Assembly (NCBI GenBank): GCA_024743355.1
Contig: JANSWS010000013.1
Span: 1-45,246 of the forward strand
DNA: 45,246 bases
Source: a bacterium
GTDB taxonomy: Bacteria; Planctomycetota; Planctomycetia; Pirellulales; Pirellulaceae
Reading direction: 5' to 3'
Below, one piece after another: positions 18,201-25,889 of the stretch. A program made the position numbers and the translations under genes. The number at the start of each line of letters is the position of its first letter. Position 1 is the stretch's first letter. A model generated the notes under the pieces. It saw only the letters and a program-made list of their open reading frames with translations. It was not told the DNA's origin and made no database searches.

Positions 18201-20532
18201 GGGCGTCGATTTCAATGCTCACGGCGAGGCCTTCATTACGGCTTGCGTTATTCCACACCTGTACCACATGATCCCAGGCGGACGCTATCAGCGACAAGCC
18301 GGACAGCATTTCAATCCCTACACCTATGACGATATCAAGACCATCGCCGATCACTTGCATTATCTAGGCGCAACGCCGCACGCTGGCAACAACAAATCCG
18401 ATGCAGCCGGCGGCGGTCACGCTCACGCGGGTGCCATGATCTATCAAGGCGGGCTGTGGCCCGAGGAATACGACGGCGTGCTGTTCATGAACAACATCCA
18501 TGGGCAAAGACTGAATACCGATCGTTTGATCGCCAGTGGCTCGGGCTATGTGGGCGAACACGGTCCGGACTTTCTGTTGACGGGCGATATGGCTTCGCAG
18601 ATTTTGAACATGCGATATGGCCCAGACGGTAACGTAATTTTTATCGACTGGTACGACATGCAGGCCTGCCATCGCCGTGAGGCCGAAGTGCACGATCGCA
18701 GCAACGGCCGCATCTATAAGATCTGGTATCAGAAAGATCCAACCGTCAAACCACTAAAGCTCGATCTCGCCCAAGCTTCGGATTTGGAATTGGCTGAAAT
18801 GTGTCTGCACGAGAATGACTGGTTTGTGCGTCATGCTCGTAGATTGTTGCAAGAGCGGACCAGCTCCGCCGAGATTGATGTTGCCGCAGTTGAACGTCTC
18901 CAGCAAATCCTGCGCACGCACAGCGAAGACACAAGACGGTTACGAGCTGCCTGGTCGCTACACGCGATCGGCGGGTTGGACGACGAGCTGACGGCGGAGC
19001 TGCTGCAAGACTCGAGTCCGCACGTTCGCCAATGGGGTATTCGACTGGGGACAGCGAACTCGGCCGGCCAACTGGATCCGACGTTGTATGACGCTCTCTT
19101 GGCGCTGGCACGGGAGGATAGTTCTCCGGTTGTGCGTCGTGGTTTGGCCTCGGCCATAGACCGTATGGATGTTTCGCAACGCTGGTCGATGATTGAAGCC
19201 CTGGTGCATGAGCCCATGGATGCCGACGATCATAATCTGCCCTTGCTGTATTGGTACATCATGGAACCGTTAGCCGCGGCGGACGCCGATCGAGCGCTTG
19301 CCTTGGGCATGGCGGCCGGTCAAAAGATTCCGCTGCTGCGAGAGTACATGCTGCGCCGAATTGGCGGTACGGGAAGCGACGAGGCATTGGGCCGACTGGT
19401 GAAGGCTCTCGACCAGAGCCGAGACGCTCAAGTGCAGCGTACTTTCTTGAATGCCATTCGTTCTGCTCTGGCAGGCCAACGCGATGCGCAACTGCCTGAC
19501 AATTGGGCCGATGTCTATGCTCGGCTCATAGAGCATAAAGACGCAACGCTTCGACTGCAGGCACTGGGGCTGGGCGTCCGCTTCGGTGATCAATCCGCAG
19601 CATCCAAGTTAAGAAACATCCTAGCGGACACGCAGCAGGCCGAATCCATCCGACAGATGGCACTGCAGTCGATGCTGGAGGCCAAGCATCCCAGCCTGGC
19701 CGAAGCGATGCTGGTGTTGGCTGCCAACGAGGAACAACATCCGCCGGTCCGGCTGGCAGCCATCCGTGGGCTGGCCCAATACCCGCATCCCTTGGTTGCT
19801 TCCACGCTGTTGGCTCATTACGGTGAACTCAATGACGACTGCCGTCGTGCCGCCGTTGCCACACTGGCCGCGCGAACCGCGTCCGCACAAGCTTTGCTAG
19901 TAGCCATTGCTGCCGGGGAGATTCCCGCTTCCGATCTCACCGCTGACCAGGCTCGCCAGATCGAATACCTGGATAACAAGGAGTTGTCGCAACAACTTGC
20001 CAAGGTGTGGGGACAGGTGCGCGAAAGCTCCCAAGATCGCGCCCAGATCATGGCGGACTACAAGAGCCTGATCGAACGCAGCGACTTGCCCGATCCTGAC
20101 GCAGCTATGGGACGACAAATCTTCGGCAAAACCTGTCAGCGCTGCCACGTGCTGTACGGGGTGGGTGAAAAGCTCGGACCGGACTTAACGGGTTCCAATC
20201 GCGCGAACCTGGACTATCTGATGGAGAATATTGTGGACCCCAGCGCTGTGATGGCCAACGAATATCGGCAGTCCATCTTTCTGACCGAAGATGGTCAGGT
20301 TATTACCGGGATCGTTCAGACCGAAACGGAAAACGCGATCACGATTCAGACTGCCGAGGCCGTCGTTGTGCTGCCGCAAGCGGAAATTGTACAACGCAAG
20401 GATAGCGAGCAGTCCATGATGCCCGAGAATCAGCTTAGCCAGTTTTCGGAACACGAGATCCGCTCGCTGATTGCTTATCTTCGCGGCAAGGAACAGGTCC
20501 CCTTGCCAAGCGAAGAAAAAGAAGAGAATTAG
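15286..20532 (+). CDS. Giant exported VCBS / membrane-bound dehydrogenase / HEAT / cytochrome c fusion
   Basis: The product has 1,748 residues. The signal peptide starts at ATG 15286 (MRLSSLLLMPSLPFVLACLV); an in-frame ATG at 15253 would add 11 residues. Residues about 40-390 are FG-GAP/VCBS-type calcium repeats (DLNADGHQDVV, DFDGDGAQDIF, DINGDGLQDVL, DVDGDGDQDVI, DVDGDGLKDIL). Two beta-sandwich-like regions follow (GGQWSGRQQLWWTGGKPGDR; LNLDFETGSLTDWTAEGDAF). Next comes the PVC-type putative dehydrogenase propeller (KLPDGFEVTVCAAEPDVKQP, DRGRVWIAEAYEYPQ), then HEAT-like helices, and a C-terminal haem domain with CQRCH at 1617-1621, LGPDLTGSNR and DGQVITGIVQTE. These latter parts are standard in planctomycetes; the added N-terminal half makes the protein unusually long. 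Periplasmic oxidation of a polymer-derived substrate is plausible. Confidence 0.92.
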   Translation: MRLSSLLLMPSLPFVLACLVSAAIADEPLWQLRFERQQLTETYFSEGVAVGDLNADGHQDVVYGPYWFAGPDFTEKHEIYPAVAQPMERYADNFFSWVYDFDGDGAQDIFVVGFPGTPAHVYQNPGKGVGSWTKKQVFDWVSNESPQFVNLLGDERPELVCTRDGFFGFATIDWDQPFKAWTFHAISEQVTATRFGHGLGIGDINGDGLQDVLHAGGWYQQPATGALNGRWQHHPVAFSTGGGGAEMYAYDVDGDGDQDVITSESAHNFGLSWYEQKQEGQFVQHLIMGSHPSENRYGVLFSELHSVNLADVDGDGLKDILTGKTYWSHHRQSPMWDAGAVVYWFRLTRQADGTVDWIPYQIHGETGIGRQLTVADINADGQLDVAVGGMLGANVLIQQRTQVSPEEYASLQPQPYRGPKQVDVDEARALRGPPSPIGKDGAVVDAIEGEELNAQVSAGEARHQDMSNFSGGQWSGRQQLWWTGGKPGDRLTLELNALQEIEAIQMVLTCARDYGIFRVYLDDQPLADPIDLYNDQVINSGLLEFKTSGTGKGKHKLEFEIVGANRQAVKAYMLGLDFIRFRGKDTQFVEPEQGIRPKSADGRELNLDFETGSLTDWTAEGDAFAKQPVQGDLVSKRRRDMSSQHLGEYWIGGYETQGDKATGTLTSAPFVASSRFGSFYMSGGSSPETRVELWTVGEDEPFYTVSGRDSENLSQVIVDLRRAEGREMFIRLVDASTGGWGHLNFDHFRLHAQRPGPLTPANVQLVDDEYPHRGLSAEQAAAAMKLPDGFEVTVCAAEPDVKQPIAMALDDRGRVWIAEAYEYPQRAAEGQGRDRILIFEDTTGDGQLDSRKVFQENLNLVSGLEVGFGGVWVGAAPYLLFIPDRDQDDIPDGPPEVLLDGWGYQDTHETLNAFIWGPDGWLYGCHGVFTHSKVGKPGTPEEQRIPINAGVWRYHPTRHQFEVFAHGTSNPWGVDFNAHGEAFITACVIPHLYHMIPGGRYQRQAGQHFNPYTYDDIKTIADHLHYLGATPHAGNNKSDAAGGGHAHAGAMIYQGGLWPEEYDGVLFMNNIHGQRLNTDRLIASGSGYVGEHGPDFLLTGDMASQILNMRYGPDGNVIFIDWYDMQACHRREAEVHDRSNGRIYKIWYQKDPTVKPLKLDLAQASDLELAEMCLHENDWFVRHARRLLQERTSSAEIDVAAVERLQQILRTHSEDTRRLRAAWSLHAIGGLDDELTAELLQDSSPHVRQWGIRLGTANSAGQLDPTLYDALLALAREDSSPVVRRGLASAIDRMDVSQRWSMIEALVHEPMDADDHNLPLLYWYIMEPLAAADADRALALGMAAGQKIPLLREYMLRRIGGTGSDEALGRLVKALDQSRDAQVQRTFLNAIRSALAGQRDAQLPDNWADVYARLIEHKDATLRLQALGLGVRFGDQSAASKLRNILADTQQAESIRQMALQSMLEAKHPSLAEAMLVLAANEEQHPPVRLAAIRGLAQYPHPLVASTLLAHYGELNDDCRRAAVATLAARTASAQALLVAIAAGEIPASDLTADQARQIEYLDNKELSQQLAKVWGQVRESSQDRAQIMADYKSLIERSDLPDPDAAMGRQIFGKTCQRCHVLYGVGEKLGPDLTGSNRANLDYLMENIVDPSAVMANEYRQSIFLTEDGQVITGIVQTETENAITIQTAEAVVVLPQAEIVQRKDSEQSMMPENQLSQFSEHEIRSLIAYLRGKEQVPLPSEEKEEN

Positions 20533-20619
20533 CTCGAAAGATGGCGGCAAGCCTCAAGCGATGCACACCGAAATGTCAAAGCAAGGGCTGATTGCTTTGC
20601 GAACCCTGTCGCTGCGGCT

Positions 20620-22194
20620 TCAATGCTTACTTGGGTGCAGAATTGCATCCAGATCAAACAATTGCGACTGAGTCGACGGTTTGGCTTTGAGGCACTTGGC
20701 ATGTGTCTTTGCCCCAGCGCGGCTGGCCCACTCGTCGTAGCGTTTTGCCAGTTCTTGAACCCGCTCCGGATACTGACTGGCCAGGTCATGGGTTTCGGCC
20801 CGGTCCGCTGCCAGGTCGTAAAGCTCCCAGTCCTTCGAACGTTCGGCGACCAACTTCCAATCCGCGTCTCGGATCGCATGGTTTCCGCTGAACTCCCAGA
20901 AGATCGGTTTGCTGCGTGCGGATGCCGATCCTTGAAGGGCAGGTACAAGAGATTGACCTTCCATGGGCTTAATTTGTTGTTCGCCGAGTTGAGTGGGGTA
21001 ATCAGTGGCCGCCAATTCCACCAGCGTAGGCATGATGTCCACAATGTGCGAAGGAAATCGGCACAATCTTCCCGGTGTCCGAATGCCGTTTGGCCAGTGA
21101 GCAATCATCGGCGTCAACGTCCCTCCGTGATGCGCATACTGTTTGTACAGCCGCAGCGGGGCGTTGCACATGTTGGCCCAGCGAGCGTCGTACGCAATGT
21201 CGCTTTCGGCCGATCCGGGAACCAGTAGATCGTTCCGCAACCGCTGATAGGGACAAGCTCCGTTATCGGAGAAAAACAGGATGAGGGTATTCTGCAATTC
21301 GTCCTGTTCGCGCAGGTATTCGACGAGCCGCCCGATATTTTGATCGAGTCGGTCGACCATGGCGGCGTAAACTTCCATCATAGGCTCCAGAAACTGTTTC
21401 TCGTCGGGGCTTAATTCCGACCAGGCTTCTACATTGGGATCACGATCCGAGAGTTGCCAGCTAGCATCGGCGATTCCCAACTCACGCAACTTTTGGATCC
21501 GCCGTTGTCGGATGATGTCCCAGCCGTCGCTATAGTGACCTTTGTACTTGGCGATGTCCTCGGCAGGGGCCTGTAGGGGGAAGTGCGGTGCATTGTGCGC
21601 CAAGTACAAGAAAAAGGGCCGCGCCTTGTCGCGCGAGTCTAAGAATTGAAGAGCAAAATCCGTGAAGGCATCGGTGGAATAGAAGCCTGCTTGGGGCTCA
21701 AAGGGTTCACGATCCAGACGCATGAGATTCTCGCCGGTTCCCCACTGCGTACCCGAGCCCCAGTCTTCGCCGGTAAAGAAATTGATACATCCGCTTAAGA
21801 AACCAAAGTAGCGATCGAATCCTCGGTCGTTGGGAAGGCCGGCCACGTGCCATTTGCCGCTCATGAAAGTCGAATAGCCCGCGCTGCTCAACACCTCGGC
21901 GAGAGTGACGTTTCCCGGCTGCTTGAGATTGTCGGATTGTTGGTGCCACAGCCCCGTCAGCAGGGATGCTCGTGTTTCGGAACACTTCGCGTTGTTGTGG
22001 AAATCCGTAAACCGTAAACCTTGGGCGGCCAGCCGATCCAAGTTCGGTGTAGCAATCTCACCTCCGTAACAGCCTAGATCGGAGAAACCCATATCGTCGC
22101 ACACAATCACTACGATGTTCGGGCGATCCGCGGAGAATCCCAATTCGCCGACTGCGATGCAGATGGATAGCCCACAAACAATGATTCTCAGCAT
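20620..22194 (-). CDS. Exported sulfatase (type I, formylglycine-dependent)
   Basis: The 524-residue protein has signal peptide MLRIIVCGLSICIAVGELGF and then RPNIVVIVCDDMGFSDLGCY, whose Asp33/Asp34 are metal ligands. The modification site is C71-SETR75 in NAKCSETRASLLTGLW. The Cys and Arg of the formylglycine motif are kept, with Glu-Thr instead of the classical Pro-Ser/Ala. Further family blocks are GKWHVAG, FFLYLAHNAPHFPLQAP, LILFFSDNGACPY and AHHGGTLTPMIAHWPNGI. The fold is that of arylsulfatases hydrolysing sulfate esters, a class amplified in marine planctomycetes that use sulfated polysaccharides. The substrate is not readable. The gene converges with the giant cytochrome gene, 87 bp apart. 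Confidence 0.95.
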   Translation of the reverse strand: MLRIIVCGLSICIAVGELGFSADRPNIVVIVCDDMGFSDLGCYGGEIATPNLDRLAAQGLRFTDFHNNAKCSETRASLLTGLWHQQSDNLKQPGNVTLAEVLSSAGYSTFMSGKWHVAGLPNDRGFDRYFGFLSGCINFFTGEDWGSGTQWGTGENLMRLDREPFEPQAGFYSTDAFTDFALQFLDSRDKARPFFLYLAHNAPHFPLQAPAEDIAKYKGHYSDGWDIIRQRRIQKLRELGIADASWQLSDRDPNVEAWSELSPDEKQFLEPMMEVYAAMVDRLDQNIGRLVEYLREQDELQNTLILFFSDNGACPYQRLRNDLLVPGSAESDIAYDARWANMCNAPLRLYKQYAHHGGTLTPMIAHWPNGIRTPGRLCRFPSHIVDIMPTLVELAATDYPTQLGEQQIKPMEGQSLVPALQGSASARSKPIFWEFSGNHAIRDADWKLVAERSKDWELYDLAADRAETHDLASQYPERVQELAKRYDEWASRAGAKTHAKCLKAKPSTQSQLFDLDAILHPSKH

Positions 22195-22299
22195 GACTTG
22201 GCTCGCATTGGTGTTGAGGGACGAACACCAAGGATTCTACTCCCTTCCCGTGCCGAGAGTTGAAGGTGCAGGGAAAATCCCGTACGCGGAACGCCAGAC

Positions 22300-23352
22300 T
22301 CAGTGGCTATGACCGGCGTGGTCATGTCCAGCGTGGTCATCGGATGGCTGCGGTGTTCCATGTTCATGCGCGTGATCGCGTTCTTCATGAAAGTGTCCAC
22401 CGGTATGGGCATCGTGCGAATGCGCGTGTTCGCCCTCTAGCAGCCCAATGGCCCAAGCCAGTGCGATGCCCAGCAGCAGGGCGATCGATAGCGGAATTCG
22501 GCTATGCGAATGAAACTCCATTTCTGGCAGCAGATCACTCAAGGAAATACACAGAAAGACCCCGGCCGAGAAGGCGAGACCCCAAGCCGCCAACTGCTGT
22601 GCAAAAGCGTTATCCGAGGTTGCGCCCGCCCAGAATAAAAAGGCACCCAAGGGACACATGAGCGCGAATCCAACATTCACCATCAGACGTTTCGACGGGG
22701 TTGTCACCGGATGCATGAGCGAGGTGATGGAAACCGCATCCAAGGGTTTGTGAAGCAAGACAGCCAGAAAAATGCCCAGACCGGGAATCGCGGTATGGCC
22801 TGCCTCCGTTACCACGCCACTCGCCATGGCAACTCCATCCATCAGCGTATGCAGAGCCAGACCAACCAGCACAGCGATCCAACGCGTCGTTCCCTGGCGA
22901 TGGTCGGCATGTTGCTGCCCTGCATGATCACAGGGAGCGGGGTGAACGTGTTCGGAGCAGATATGCGTTTGCTGGTCAGCTTGATGGTCGTCGACCAGCG
23001 CTGCCCGAGTCGCTGCTTCCGCCTCGGCCTGAATCCCGAAATCAGCGGGCCCATGCTGATGAAAATGAAAGCAACGGATCAAAAAGAAAGTTGCCACCAG
23101 TCCCAACATGACGCCTTGCGTGACTTGGTCAATGCGTCCCTCCGCGGCAACCAGAGCATGGGGAATCATATGGAAGATGGCGATTCCCAGCATCAAACCT
23201 CCGACCAGACTAATCATCAGCTGCATGCGATTGTGCGTCAGCTTCACCCATTCAGGCAGCATGCCACCCACCACCGAAGCCAGGATCACGGCAAAAGAGT
23301 AGGCGGTTAACAGCCCGAGCATTTGCCAGACGGGATCGACACTATTGGGCAT
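22300..23352 (-). CDS. ZIP-family metal transporter with His-rich tail
   Basis: The 350-residue polytopic protein has ZIP signatures: LMLGIAIFHMIPHAL in an early helix, LALHTLMDGVAMASGV (H-x-x-x-D-G of TM4) and LAVLLHKPLDAVSITSLM (TM5). A central cytosolic-type loop (HICSEHVHPAPCDHAGQQHA) and the C-terminus (HSHDAHTGGHFHEERDHAHE and the closing DDHAGHDHAGHSH) are rich in histidine, as in zinc or other divalent-metal transporters. The most likely substrate is Zn2+. The gene diverges from the Cys/His-rich gene at 23642 and lies upstream of the sulfatase gene on the same strand. Confidence 0.9.
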   Translation of the reverse strand: MPNSVDPVWQMLGLLTAYSFAVILASVVGGMLPEWVKLTHNRMQLMISLVGGLMLGIAIFHMIPHALVAAEGRIDQVTQGVMLGLVATFFLIRCFHFHQHGPADFGIQAEAEAATRAALVDDHQADQQTHICSEHVHPAPCDHAGQQHADHRQGTTRWIAVLVGLALHTLMDGVAMASGVVTEAGHTAIPGLGIFLAVLLHKPLDAVSITSLMHPVTTPSKRLMVNVGFALMCPLGAFLFWAGATSDNAFAQQLAAWGLAFSAGVFLCISLSDLLPEMEFHSHSRIPLSIALLLGIALAWAIGLLEGEHAHSHDAHTGGHFHEERDHAHEHGTPQPSDDHAGHDHAGHSH

Positions 23353-23518
23353 CAGGTGCTGCTATGGAAAGGAGAATTCGGAACGGAGCTGGGGCAATGT
23401 CTCGCGAAAAACCACCCTGGATACTAAGGTTTTGGCTGGCCTTGGGGTGTATATCCCGACCCGCGAACCCTAACTGCTGCACAGTATCAGGCAGTTTTTG
23501 TCGATTGACATCCATCAG

Positions 23519-23568
23519 ATTACGGACGATCATGATAAGCGAAGAAGGATTTTCTGCGTATTACGGAC
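23519..23568. promoter_or_regulatory. Paired ATTACGGAC direct repeats in a divergent intergenic region
   Basis: ATTACGGAC occurs at 23519-23527 and again at 23560-23568, 41 bp apart, between the divergent ZIP gene and the Cys/His-rich gene. About four helical turns of spacing would fit a regulator binding one face of the DNA, but this may be chance. Confidence 0.25.
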
Positions 23569-23641
23569 ACGCGAATCGCATAGGGAACGGATTTTATTCG
23601 CACTTTGCTGCCTTGAACCCGGTTAGAGCTTCTTCGCTTTG

Positions 23642-24073
23642 ATGCTACAGCGGACAACGCAATTGGTAATGCTGGTTCTGTCCAGCCTGGGTGGCGTGCC
23701 ACTCTGGCTGCATGAGGGCCTGTGCCATCACCCCGCATGCGAATCCGCGTCTGCATGTTCGGTAGCCGCCCCTAGCTGTTGCGACAATGCGAACCCCAAT
23801 GGCGGCGGCGCAAGCGACTGTAACGTCGATCCCAACTGTTCGGCAGAATCCAGACGTCCGATCTCGTCCGACCAGAACCTGGTCGTGCACGAGGATCATG
23901 ATTGCTGGGTTTGTTTTCAGCTTTCCCAGTCGCAATCCCTGAGCCTGGCACGTGCCGAGGTTTCGATTGCTTCTTTACTAGCGACTTGCCTTACGCTGGA
24001 AAGTCAAGTCACTCTCTACACGGTGGAATGCCCGCCTCCCGCACGGGGGCCGCCGGTATGGATCCTGGTCTAG
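23642..24073 (+). CDS. Small exported Cys/His-rich protein, possible metal-binding
   Basis: The product has 143 residues. The N-terminus (MLQRTTQLVMLVLSSLGGVP) is a likely signal or anchor sequence. It is followed by clustered Cys and His (HEGLCHHPACESASACSVAA, PSCCDN) and then HEDHDCWVCFQLSQSQSL; the C-terminus reads ECPPPARGPPVW. The HDxCxxCxxL block followed by a C-terminal RGPP recalls DUF2946-like and other small proteins that sit beside metal-resistance genes. The position divergent from a ZIP transporter supports a link to metals. No enzyme motif was seen. TTG 23639 is an equally possible start one codon earlier. Confidence 0.65.
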   Translation: MLQRTTQLVMLVLSSLGGVPLWLHEGLCHHPACESASACSVAAPSCCDNANPNGGGASDCNVDPNCSAESRRPISSDQNLVVHEDHDCWVCFQLSQSQSLSLARAEVSIASLLATCLTLESQVTLYTVECPPPARGPPVWILV

Positions 24074-24327
24074 CGCAGAAGTGTTTGCTTGCCTTGTTGT
24101 CCGCAAGCACGGCTTCTTGCCGACCACAGGCTGACTAGAGCCTGACGCGCGTGTTACACACATAGAACTCTATGGGTTGCGTGCTCAGTCGGAAGCCATG
24201 GTTAGGTTTCAACGATCAGCCAGCTGAACAACTGCCCGGCGGACCATCCCAAGTTACCAAGGTCATGCCGCAAGCTTTGCCAGATCCATACCATGATTTA
24301 TTCAAGCATTCTTTCCCGAGATTTTCC

Positions 24328-25221
24328 ATGCCTATTTCAAGTGTTTCCAAGAAGCCGCAGCGAGGCTTCACGCTGGTCGAATTATTGGTCGTCATCGCGA
24401 TCATCGGCATCTTAGTTGGTCTACTACTACCCGCCGTCCAAGCTGCCCGCGAAGCGGCTCGCCGCATGCAATGCACCAACAACATGCGGCAGCTGGGCAT
24501 CGCCGTCCATAACTACGAATCGGCCTACAAGTGTTTGCCATCCGGTTGGATTGACAACAGTCCTGAAGGCGAACCTGGATGGGGTTGGGCCGCGGCTCTG
24601 CTACCCTTCATGGAAGGCAGCAACCTTCACAACTTGATCGATCCCAGAATCGCCATTGAAGAAGACATTCACGCCACCGTTCGCACGACCGTGGTATCCA
24701 CCTTCATTTGCCCTTCGGATCCCGCTCCGAACTTGTTTGTGATTCACGAAGGAGATGGCCACAACCACCATACACTGTCCATTGACGATGAGGGTGATCC
24801 CTTGTTTGAGATTTCCAAGAGCAACTATGTCGGCATGTTTGGAACGTTTGAACTCGAAGATGCCCCCTACCGGGGTAACGGCATGTTCTTTGGCAACAGC
24901 CGAATCAAGTTCCGCGACGTCACGGACGGTCTGAGCAATACGTTGATGATCGGAGAGCGAGGCAGTCGCTTGGGACAAAGCATTTGGCATGGCAACATTC
25001 CGGAAGCCGCCGAGCCGCATGCCCGCATTCTGGGAGTTGCCGATCACTCACCCAACGATCCGGTTGGACACTATGAAGACTTCAGCAGTTTCCACACTGG
25101 TGGCGTGAACTTCATGCGTGCCGATGTTTCGGTAACTTTTCTGCCAGATTCGATCGACGAGCGCGTCTATCAAGCGATGGCGACCCGTACCGGTGGTGAG
25201 ATCGAGGCTTACAACGATTGA
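24328..25221 (+). CDS. DUF1559 prepilin-like protein
   Basis: The 297-residue protein has the type IV prepilin signature GFTLVELLVVIAIIGILVGL followed by LLPAVQAAREAARRMQCTNN, and the DUF1559 body: MRQLGIAVHNYESAYKCLPS, SNYVGMFGTF, GNGMFFGNSRIKFRDVTDGL, SNTLMIGERG and the closing SSFHTGGVNFMRADVSVTFL. The glycine before FTLVE is the expected prepilin-peptidase site. The family is hugely amplified in planctomycetes and presumably forms pseudopilus- or envelope-linked structures. ATG 24328 is chosen because the basic leader PISSVSKKPQR directly precedes the prepilin motif; the longer frame from 24172 has no leader-like features. Confidence 0.93.
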   Translation: MPISSVSKKPQRGFTLVELLVVIAIIGILVGLLLPAVQAAREAARRMQCTNNMRQLGIAVHNYESAYKCLPSGWIDNSPEGEPGWGWAAALLPFMEGSNLHNLIDPRIAIEEDIHATVRTTVVSTFICPSDPAPNLFVIHEGDGHNHHTLSIDDEGDPLFEISKSNYVGMFGTFELEDAPYRGNGMFFGNSRIKFRDVTDGLSNTLMIGERGSRLGQSIWHGNIPEAAEPHARILGVADHSPNDPVGHYEDFSSFHTGGVNFMRADVSVTFLPDSIDERVYQAMATRTGGEIEAYND

Positions 25222-25230
25222 TGCCCGAAT

Positions 25231-25600
25231 CGGCTTAAGCACGGATTCGGCCTGAAAGGCCATCCATACATCAGCCCAGGGCAAGGCAATGCGCGATCCA
25301 ACGCGCAGCGTTGGGGGCATTGTCGCCGCCCTGGGTAAACGTGCGATGACCCCCAGTCGCCCTGAAAGGCAACGCTGTGCAGCATATTGTGTCGAGCGGC
25401 TCGCCCGAAAATACAAGCACGACGCGCGAGCGAGTGAGTGAGTTTCGGTCGCCATCGAGTACACACTTGCTGGCGCTTCGTGCTTGTAAATCCAATGCAA
25501 AATGCTGCACAGCGTTGTCTGAAAGGGCAAAACATACAGGATTGGGGCATCAACGAGTCACGTTCCACATGCCCCGACACCGCCATGAAATGGCGACTTG
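25231..25600. repeat. Intergenic repeat copy 1, interrupted by a palindromic insert
   Basis: The blocks GCCTGAAAGGCCATCC, CATCAGCCCAGGGCAA, CCAACGCGCAGCGTTGGG and CGCCCTGGGTAAAC, then CGCCCTGAAAGG, match copy 2 (25641-25860) almost base for base. Homology stops at 25369 and resumes at 25519 with CTGAAAGGGCAAAACA and CATGCCCCG. The family is a common type of non-coding planctomycete repeat; it gives meaningless open frames on both strands. Confidence 0.85.
25370..25518. mobile_element. 148-bp MITE-like palindromic element with 8-bp target duplication
   Basis: The left end CAACGCTGTGCAGCATATTG (25370) and the right end ATGCTGCACAGCGTTG (25502-25517) form an inverted repeat of about 20 bp with one mismatch. 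A second internal pair (ATACAAGCACGACGCG; CGCTTCGTGCTTGTAAAT) makes nearly the whole element a single imperfect palindrome. CTGAAAGG flanks it at 25362-25369 and 25519-25526, while the uninterrupted copy 2 has this sequence only once (25773-25780). This is the footprint of a transposition into copy 1. It has no coding capacity, so it must have been mobilised in trans. Confidence 0.8.
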
Positions 25601-25640
25601 AAAGAGCTCAGCGCTGGGAACACTGTCTGACCCATCCCAT

Positions 25641-25860
25641 CGGCCTAAGCATGGATTCCGGCCTGAAAGGCCATCCACACATCAGCCCAGGGCAAGACAA
25701 TGCGCTATCCAACGCGCAGCGTTGGGAGCATTGCCGCCGCCCTGGGTAAACATGCCATTACACCCAGCCGCCCTGAAAGGGCAAAACAAACCGGTTTGAG
25801 GCGTCGACAAGGTGCGTTCAACATGTCCCGTCGCCCTCTGACATTGATTGGGCGACGTTT
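25641..25860. repeat. Intergenic repeat copy 2, uninterrupted
   Basis: It repeats copy 1 from GGCCTAAGCATGGATTCC onward: GCCTGAAAGGCCATCC, CATCAGCCCAGGGCAA, CCAACGCGCAGCGTTGGG, CGCCCTGGGTAAAC and CGCCCTGAAAGGGCAAAAC, and then a diverged CATGTCCCG tail. It serves as the empty-site reference for the insert in copy 1. Confidence 0.85.
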
Positions 25861-25861
25861 T
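25829..25861 (+). terminator. Possible rho-independent terminator
   Basis: CGTCGCCC and GGGCGACG form a perfect 8-bp stem with a 13-nt loop followed by TTTT. It lies between the convergent DUF1559 and xthA genes but some 600 bp from the DUF1559 stop, so assignment to a particular gene is uncertain. Confidence 0.4.
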
Positions 25862-25889
25862 AGATTGCTGGACTGACAACGCGATTTAC

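Noticed and set aside
25377-25749. Short open frames in the DUF1559-xthA gap
   Set aside because: They lie within the two repeat copies and the palindromic insert, overlap on both strands and have no consistent protein features.
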